DNA from: DATCVR01 sp036566745
GTDB taxonomy: Bacteria > Actinomycetota > Actinomycetes > Jiangellales > Jiangellaceae
Direction of reading: 5' to 3'
DNA: 11,205 nucleotides
NCBI GenBank assembly: GCA_036566745.1
Contig: DATCVR010000088.1
Coordinates: 1 to 11,205, forward strand
Shown: positions 7,008 to 11,205 of the stretch, one piece after another
Position numbering within the stretch: position 1 is the first letter of the stretch
How the letters are laid out: each line of letters begins with the position of its first letter
Position numbers and translations under genes: made by a program
Notes under the pieces: generated by a model
What the model was told of the DNA's origin: nothing
Database searches by the model: none
The model's input: only the letters and a program-made list of their open reading frames with translations

Positions 7008-7024
7008 ACGCCGGGGAGGTGCTC

Positions 7025-7390
7025 GTGTTCGACGATCGCAGTCCGATCTACCTCCAGATCGCCGACGCCATCAAGAACGCCATCCTCAGTGGAGAGCTGG
7101 GAGCCGACGACCAGGTGATGTCGACCAACCAGTACGCGGCGTACTACCGCATCAATCCGGCCACCGCCGCCAAGGGCTTCCACCAGCTCGTCGACGAGGG
7201 CGTGCTCTACAAGAAGCGCGGGCTGGGGATGTTCGTCAGCCCGTCGGCCCACGCCGCGCTGCTGGCTCAGCGGCGTGAGCGCTTCTTCGCCGACGTCGTC
7301 GACCCGATGGTGGACGAGGCGAAGGTCATCGGGATCCCGCTGACCGACGTCGTCGACCACATCGAAGCGAACGGTGGTGATTCGCGATGA
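7025..7390 (+). CDS. GntR-family transcriptional regulator, YtrA subfamily
   Basis: A short 121-residue repressor-type protein with an N-terminal winged helix (about residues 5-72) and only a short helical tail for dimerisation, which is the YtrA pattern rather than FadR or HutC. Recognisable pieces are DDRSPIYLQIADAIKNAILSGEL, the turn region MSTNQYAAYYRINPATAAKGF and the wing LYKKRGLGMFV. Such proteins usually control the ABC transporter encoded directly downstream and their own gene. The GTG at 7025 is preferred because GGGGAGG ends 5 bases upstream; the in-frame GTG at 7019 lies inside that site and would add two residues. The stop overlaps the ABC ATPase gene by 4 bases. Overlapping inverted repeats at the promoter are the likely binding site. 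The inducing signal is unknown; related systems respond to cell-envelope antibiotics. Confidence 0.88.
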   Translation: MFDDRSPIYLQIADAIKNAILSGELGADDQVMSTNQYAAYYRINPATAAKGFHQLVDEGVLYKKRGLGMFVSPSAHAALLAQRRERFFADVVDPMVDEAKVIGIPLTDVVDHIEANGGDSR

Positions 7391-8262
7391 CCCTGGGCAT
7401 CGACATCGACGGCCTGACGGTGAAGTACGACGACGTCACCGCCATCGACGACCTCAGCCTCACCCTCGAGGGCGGCAAGATCTACGGGCTGCTCGGTCGC
7501 AACGGATCCGGCAAGACCACGCTCATGTCCGTCCTCGCGGCGTTCCGCCAGGCCCGGATCGGAACCGTGCGCGTCGGGGGAGAGGATCCGTTCGAGAACC
7601 CGAGGATCACCCAGCAGATCTGCCTGATCCGCGAGAGTGGCGACCTCGTCGACGGTGAGACGGTCAAGCAGGCGCTGGCCCGGGCCGCCCACCTGCGACC
7701 GACCTGGGACCAGACCTATGCCGACCAGCTGGTCGACCTGTTCGAGCTGCCGGTCAAGCGCACGATCACCAAGCTGTCGCGCGGCCAGCGATCGGCGCTG
7801 GGCATCACCGTGGGGCTGGCCAGCCGGGCAGCGCTGACGATGCTCGACGAGTCCTACCTCGGCCTCGATGCCCCGTCGCGCTACGCCTTCTACGACCACC
7901 TGCTCGAGGACTACATGGCGCACCCACGGACCATCGTGATCTCCACTCACCTCATCGAGGAGGTCTCGCGGCTGTTCGAGGAGGTCGTGATCATCGACCG
8001 CGGCCGGCTCGTGGCCCACGACGACACCGAGGCGTTGCGCAGCCGTGGCGCGGCCGTCACCGGGCCGGCCGCTGACGTCGACGAGTTCACCCGCGGGATG
8101 ACCGTCCTGGGCGAGCAGCAGCTCGGCGGGACGAAGTCCACCACCGTGTTCGGTGCCCTGGCCGACGATCAGCGGGCGCTCGCCCGTCGTTCCGGCCTGG
8201 AGCTCGCGCCGGTGGCGCTGCAGGACCTGTTCGTCCACATGACCAAGGGAGGGCGGCCATGA
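7387..8262 (+). CDS. ABC transporter ATP-binding protein, YtrB-like, with unusual motifs
   Basis: A 291-residue cytoplasmic ATPase that should power the membrane protein encoded next. Walker A is GRNGSGKTT at residues 37-45. The signature is LSRGQ (130-134), where most have LSGGQ. Walker B with its catalytic Glu is LTMLDE (150-155), followed by Ser where most ATPases have Pro; the D-loop GLD follows and the switch His is His188 in STHLIEEV. In the Q-loop region ICLIRESGD no Gln stands at the usual place. All catalytic residues for ATP binding and hydrolysis are nevertheless present, so an active enzyme is likely. About 80 residues follow the switch region, typical of GntR-linked ATPases of actinobacteria. 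It overlaps the regulator and the permease gene by 4 bases each (ATGA), a tightly coupled operon. The substrate is unknown. Confidence 0.9.
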   Translation: MTLGIDIDGLTVKYDDVTAIDDLSLTLEGGKIYGLLGRNGSGKTTLMSVLAAFRQARIGTVRVGGEDPFENPRITQQICLIRESGDLVDGETVKQALARAAHLRPTWDQTYADQLVDLFELPVKRTITKLSRGQRSALGITVGLASRAALTMLDESYLGLDAPSRYAFYDHLLEDYMAHPRTIVISTHLIEEVSRLFEEVVIIDRGRLVAHDDTEALRSRGAAVTGPAADVDEFTRGMTVLGEQQLGGTKSTTVFGALADDQRALARRSGLELAPVALQDLFVHMTKGGRP

Positions 8263-9002
8263 CCTCGATCACCTACCGCCAGGCCGGGCGGGTCACCCGC
8301 GATCTCGGCTGGGGGCTGTGGCAGGTCCTGATCATGTTCGCCGGGATCGTCGTCCTGATCTTCGGCGGGATCGGCGTGGTCATGGCCGTGACCGGGAGCT
8401 TCGACGGTTCCAGCTGGGACAGCGTCTGGGAGAACTCCGCCTACGCCACCCGGTACTTCCCGCTGGCCATGGGCATCATGCTCACGGCGGCGTATCTCCC
8501 GGTGTGCATCGCCTCGGGGATGACCCGGCGGGCGTTCGGCCTGGGCGCGTCGGCGATCGTCGTGGGGATGGCGCTGGTGATGGCCGTTCTCGAGGCGGCC
8601 GGATACCTGGTCGAGGACCTGCTCTTCACCATCGGCGGGGGGACGCAGCAGTTCACCTCGCCCCACCTGTTCGACGCCGGGACCGACGTGCTGGTGATCA
8701 TCGCCGAGGTGTCGGTCCTCGTTGCCGCTCACGTGGCGGTGGGCTGGTCCATCGGCACGGCGTACTACACATCCGGGTGGTTCTGGCCGACGATCATGCT
8801 GCCCTTCATGCTCGTGCCGATCGCGCTGGTCGAAGGGCTCATGTCGGTCGGCTGGGCGGGCTCGCTGACCATCGATACGTGGGGCTGGGACCGCGTCCCG
8901 CTCGACACCGCGATCCCGCTGTCGCTCGCCGTGATCGCGCTGACCCTGTGGGCCAACCAGCTCGCGGTGCGCTCGATCGACATCCGGCCCCAGCGGTCCT
9001 GA
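8259..9002 (+). CDS. Six-helix membrane protein, probable ABC permease subunit
   Basis: The 247-residue product has about six hydrophobic segments, near residues 20-45, 67-87, 94-118, 143-165, 173-197 and 217-236, and no signal peptide. I do not recognise a named family motif. Helices two and three are joined by a short basic loop (SGMTRRAFGLG) of the kind seen in ABC-2-like permeases of GntR-regulated operons. The loop between helices three and four has a Gly/Thr-rich stretch (IGGGTQQFTSPHLF). Function as the membrane partner of the ATPase is inferred from the 4-base overlap with it and the topology. The gene ends the first operon segment, and a GC-rich hairpin follows 9 bases after its stop. 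It could alternatively be a sensor or immunity-type membrane protein working with the ATPase. Confidence 0.75.
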   Translation: MTSITYRQAGRVTRDLGWGLWQVLIMFAGIVVLIFGGIGVVMAVTGSFDGSSWDSVWENSAYATRYFPLAMGIMLTAAYLPVCIASGMTRRAFGLGASAIVVGMALVMAVLEAAGYLVEDLLFTIGGGTQQFTSPHLFDAGTDVLVIIAEVSVLVAAHVAVGWSIGTAYYTSGWFWPTIMLPFMLVPIALVEGLMSVGWAGSLTIDTWGWDRVPLDTAIPLSLAVIALTLWANQLAVRSIDIRPQRS

Positions 9003-9011
9003 ACGACCCGC

Positions 9012-9032
9012 GGCTCCCCGGGGACGGGAGCC
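9012..9032 (+). terminator. GC-rich hairpin between the two transporter pairs, no U tract
   Basis: GGCTCCC (9012-9018) and GGGAGCC (9026-9032) form a perfect 7-bp stem with a 7-base loop, 9 bases after the first permease stop. The sequence after it is ACCCCGAT, so there is no U tract. It may attenuate transcription or protect the upstream mRNA end; full termination is doubtful. No obvious separate promoter for the next gene is visible in the 59-base gap. Confidence 0.4.
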
Positions 9033-9061
9033 ACCCCGATACCGAAAGGAACGAATCAGTC

Positions 9062-9979
9062 GTGCCTGTCATCGAAGTGACCAACCTGCACAAGCGCTAC
9101 GGCGACGTCGTGGCCGTCGAGGATGTGTCGTTCACCGTCGAGAAGGGCGAGATCTTCGGGATTCTCGGCCCTAACGGCGCCGGGAAGACCACCACGGTCG
9201 AGTGCATCGAAGGGCTGCGCGCGCCCGACGGCGGCAGCGTCACGGTGTTCGGGCTCGACCCACGCCGCGACAAGGTCGCCGTGGCCCAGCGGCTGGGTGC
9301 GCAGCTCCAGGAGAGCCACCTGCCCGACGCGATCACCGTGGCCGAGGCGCTGGACCTGTACGCCTCCTTCTACGACAAGCCGGCCGACTGGGAGCAGCTG
9401 ATCGCCGATCTCGGGCTCACCGACAAGCGCGACACCCGGTTCGAGAAGCTCTCCGGCGGTCAGAAGCAGCGGCTGTCGATCGCGCTGGCCCTGGTCGGAT
9501 CGCCCGAGGTGGCCATCCTCGACGAGCTGACCACGGGACTCGACCCGCAGGCGCGCCGCGACACCTGGAAGCTGATCGAGAAGGTCCGCGACAGTGGCGT
9601 CACCATCGTGCTCGTCACGCACTTCATGGACGAGGCCGAGCGGCTGTGCGACCGCCTCGCGGTGATCGACGCCGGCAAGGTCGTCGCCGTCGACACCCCG
9701 GCCGGGCTGATCGCCCGCGTTTCGCGTGAGCAGCGGATCCAGTTCCGGCCAACCTCGGAGTTCGACGAGGCGGTGCTCACGAACCTCGCGGACGTCACCG
9801 AGGTGAGCCGCGACGGCGATCACGTCGTCGTCAGCGGCACCGGCAACCTGCTCTACACCGTGGTCACCACCCTGGCCGCCCACGACGTGGTGGCCGCCGA
9901 ACTCCGCATGGAGCAGGCCAATCTCGAAGACGCCTTCGTGGCGTTGACCGGCCGTTCCTTCGAACTCGAGACCGTCTGA
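9062..9979 (+). CDS. ABC exporter ATP-binding protein, DrrA-like
   Basis: A 305-residue ATPase with canonical motifs: Walker A GPNGAGKTT at residues 36-44, Gln81 and Gln83 in the Q-loop region AQLQES, signature LSGGQ at 130-134, Walker B AILDE at 151-155 followed by LTTGLD, and switch His187 in THFMDEAERL. The LDELTTGLDP wording and a C-terminal extension of about 100 residues (ending MEQANLEDAFVALTGRS) are typical of the DrrA/CcmA-like group that drives ABC-2 exporters of drugs, antibiotics or lipids. GTG at 9062 is the chosen start, with AAAGGA at 9045-9050; the frame runs open far upstream but that part overlaps the previous permease gene. The next gene, 12 bases on, encodes the matching permease. 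The substrate cannot be read from sequence. Confidence 0.92.
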   Translation: MPVIEVTNLHKRYGDVVAVEDVSFTVEKGEIFGILGPNGAGKTTTVECIEGLRAPDGGSVTVFGLDPRRDKVAVAQRLGAQLQESHLPDAITVAEALDLYASFYDKPADWEQLIADLGLTDKRDTRFEKLSGGQKQRLSIALALVGSPEVAILDELTTGLDPQARRDTWKLIEKVRDSGVTIVLVTHFMDEAERLCDRLAVIDAGKVVAVDTPAGLIARVSREQRIQFRPTSEFDEAVLTNLADVTEVSRDGDHVVVSGTGNLLYTVVTTLAAHDVVAAELRMEQANLEDAFVALTGRSFELETV

Positions 9980-9991
9980 GAGGGCCGTCGC

Positions 9992-10732
9992 ATGTCCACC
10001 CTGACCAAGATCACCACTGTCGAGTCCAAGCTGTTCCTCCGGGACCCGACGTCGGCCGCTCTGGCCCTCTTGCTGCCCGTCGGCCTGCTCGTCGTGTTCG
10101 GTTCGATCGGCCTCGGTGAGTCCGCCAACGAGGACGCCTCGGACGGGATCAGCGCGGCATTCCTGCCCGCGATGGTCATGGCGTTGTCCGTGGCGATGCT
10201 CTCGCTGGCCACCCTGCCGACCGTGCTCGCGACCTATCGGGAGAAGGGCATCCTGCGGCGGATGCGCACCACGCCGGTCCACCCGAGCAAGGTGCTCACC
10301 GCGCAGCTCGTCGTGTACGTCGGGGCGGCGGTGCTGGCGGCGGTCCTGGTGCTCGTCGCCGGTGCGCTGTTCTTCGACGGAGGCTGGCCGAGCAACCCCC
10401 TGGCGTTCGTCGTGGCATTCGTCCTGATGACGGCCGCGCTCATGAGCGTCGGGCTGTTGATCGCGGCCGTGGCCAAGACGGCCAAGATGGCCACCGGCAT
10501 CGGGATGGCGCTGTTCTTCCCGAGCATGTTCTTCGCCGGGGTCTGGACGCCCGGGAACCTCATGCCCGAGTGGGCGCGCCCGATCCGTGACGTCACCCCG
10601 ATGGGCGCCGGCATGGAGGCGCTGCAGGACGCATGGGCAGGGGACTGGCCCGGGAGTGCGAACCTGATCGCGCTGGTCGCCGTGGCCGTCGGATTGAGCG
10701 CCATCGCGGCCCGCCTGTTCCGCTGGGAGTGA
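9992..10732 (+). CDS. ABC-2 type transporter permease, DrrB-like
   Basis: The 246-residue protein has about six membrane helices, near residues 21-40, 56-78, 104-127, 137-160, 168-187 and 222-242. The cytoplasmic loop after helix two has YREKGILRRMRTTPV, the ABC-2 coupling region found in DrrB-like exporters. FPSMFFAGVWTPGNLMPEWA followed by ITPMG-like VTPMGAGMEAL is the conserved stretch before the last helix. It forms the membrane channel of an exporter powered by the ATPase 12 bases upstream. GAGAGG at 9978-9983 lies about 8 bases before the ATG. This is the last gene of the transport region; a tRNA gene follows after 60 bases. No terminator is visible between them, so some read-through into the tRNA unit is possible. 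Confidence 0.9.
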   Translation: MSTLTKITTVESKLFLRDPTSAALALLLPVGLLVVFGSIGLGESANEDASDGISAAFLPAMVMALSVAMLSLATLPTVLATYREKGILRRMRTTPVHPSKVLTAQLVVYVGAAVLAAVLVLVAGALFFDGGWPSNPLAFVVAFVLMTAALMSVGLLIAAVAKTAKMATGIGMALFFPSMFFAGVWTPGNLMPEWARPIRDVTPMGAGMEALQDAWAGDWPGSANLIALVAVAVGLSAIAARLFRWE

Positions 10733-10771
10733 GCCCTCGGCCCGTGGTCCGGGACGACCCTGCCGGGCGTG

Positions 10772-10777
10772 TATGCT
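10772..10777 (+). promoter_or_regulatory. Candidate -10 box of the tRNA-Pro gene
   Basis: TATGCT lies 15 bases before the mature tRNA 5' end, so transcription would start near 10784 and leave a leader of about 9 bases for RNase P. It is the only AT-rich hexamer in this stretch. No clear -35 box is seen 16-19 bases upstream. Confidence 0.45.
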
Positions 10778-10792
10778 TCGTCAGGCACATCT

Positions 10793-10866
<74 letters not shown>

Positions 10867-10874
10867 CCGAGGAG

Positions 10875-10907
10875 AAGCCCCGTTGACGCAGGTCAACGGG
10901 GCTTTTT
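10875..10907 (+). terminator. Rho-independent terminator of the tRNA-Pro gene
   Basis: GCCCCGTTGAC (10877-10887) and GTCAACGGGGC (10892-10902) form a perfect 11-bp stem with a GCAG loop, preceded by AA and followed by TTTTT at 10903-10907. This is a textbook intrinsic terminator for the plus strand. On the minus strand the tail would be only TTCTCC, so it is at best a weak terminator for the small minus-strand ORF whose stop touches it. Confidence 0.95.
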
Positions 10908-11152
10908 CATGCCCGTGGACGAGCCTCAGCGCTCGACTCCCGGGACCAGATTGGGACCACACGCAGAGACCGTCTCTGATTTTGATCGAGGTAGCGGCCG
11001 ACCTGGGTCCGCGGATCGATCTCGATGGCGGTGTACGTCGGCGTCTCGAATGGGGGATAGGGAGCCATGCGGGCGATGCCCCAGGGACGTGCTGAGAACG
11101 GGCGCTGGGGGAGTGGCTCTCCGGCGGGAAATCGGTCTGCGTGCGAGTACAT
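10907..11152 (-). CDS. Small unrecognised ORF next to tRNA-Pro
   Basis: A minus-strand reading frame of 81 residues that I cannot assign to a family. In its favour, an AGGAGG (complement of 11157-11162) lies 4 bases before the ATG, the strongest ribosome binding site in the window though slightly close, and the frame ends right at the outer edge of the tRNA terminator. The product is rich in Pro and Arg, has no membrane segment, and carries a middle part reading PTYTAIEIDPRTQVGRYLDQ that looks like ordinary folded protein; the last 20 residues look less natural. It is the first gene on the minus strand, directed towards the tRNA, and may follow another minus-strand gene whose stop is 22 bases upstream. 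It could be a small protein of an integrated element, a truncated gene, or chance. Confidence 0.4.
   Translation of the reverse strand: MYSHADRFPAGEPLPQRPFSARPWGIARMAPYPPFETPTYTAIEIDPRTQVGRYLDQNQRRSLRVVPIWSRESSAEARPRA
10942..10959. repeat. Short direct repeat GGGACCA, 11-base period
   Basis: GGGACCA occurs at 10942-10948 and again at 10953-10959, so the copies start 11 bases apart, about one helical turn. The repeat lies 76 bases after the tRNA 3' end. Paired short sites in phase near a tRNA are typical of recombinase or excision-factor binding sites, but here that is only a possibility. Confidence 0.35.
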
Positions 11153-11174
11153 GTGACCTCCTGGCGGGTGGGAT

Positions 11175-11205
11175 TCAGTCCTTGCGGCGATGGGCGGGCT
11201 CCCGG
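11175..11205 (-). CDS. Possible C-terminal tail of a minus-strand gene, cut by the window end
   Basis: Reading the minus strand from the window edge, one frame gives a short basic tail, REPAHRRKD, and a TGA at the complement of 11175-11177. This stop lies 22 bases before the ATG of the small ORF, and the ribosome binding site of that ORF lies in the gap. The composition fits the end of a coding region, but nine residues are too few to identify it or to be sure it is coding. Confidence 0.3.
   Translation of the reverse strand, partial: REPAHRRKD

Noticed and set aside
8318..9061. Upstream extension of the DrrA-like ATPase frame
   Set aside because: The frame is open back to 8318, but that part overlaps the first permease gene and translates to Arg/Gly-rich noise. 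The conserved ATPase begins at the GTG at 9062.

Overview
This window reads as chromosomal DNA from a high-GC actinomycete. Signs are the very GC-rich third codon positions, frequent GTG starts, the gene order parA-scpA-scpB-rluB-(aroH)-tyrA-cmk-plsC-der, and gene starts with a TANNNT box but no Shine-Dalgarno site. I would lean towards Propionibacteriales (Nocardioides/Aeromicrobium-like), but only by general resemblance.

Positions 1-6812 hold a conserved housekeeping block on the plus strand. It begins with the end of a ParA-type ATPase and the SMC accessory genes scpA and scpB, which serve chromosome segregation and condensation. A 23S/16S-type rRNA pseudouridine synthase follows. Next come two steps of tyrosine synthesis: an AroH-type chorismate mutase and prephenate dehydrogenase with an ACT domain. 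The block ends with cytidylate kinase, a PlsC-like acyltransferase and the double GTPase Der. Many genes overlap by a few bases, so translation is probably coupled. Two starts (aroH, cmk) lack a ribosome binding site and sit 7-8 bases after a TANNNT box, as in leaderless transcripts, so the block probably splits into several transcription units.

Positions 6813-7018 are non-coding. They contain a long plus-strand hairpin (6831-6910), then a promoter with overlapping inverted repeats (6976-7007) that look like the operator of the next gene.

Positions 7025-10732 are a transport region. A YtrA-type GntR repressor, an ABC ATPase and a six-helix membrane protein overlap by exactly 4 bases at each junction. 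After a 59-base gap with a GC-rich hairpin comes a second, DrrA/DrrB-like exporter pair (ATPase plus ABC-2 permease). Substrates cannot be read from the sequence; peptide/antibiotic stress response or drug export are family-level guesses.

Positions 10740-11205 hold a tRNA-Pro(GGG) gene with a strong intrinsic terminator. On the minus strand there is then a small unrecognised ORF with a strong Shine-Dalgarno site, preceded by the tail of another minus-strand reading frame. The reversal of gene direction at a tRNA 3' end, together with a short direct repeat, makes this a candidate boundary of an integrated element. The window ends too early to test that.
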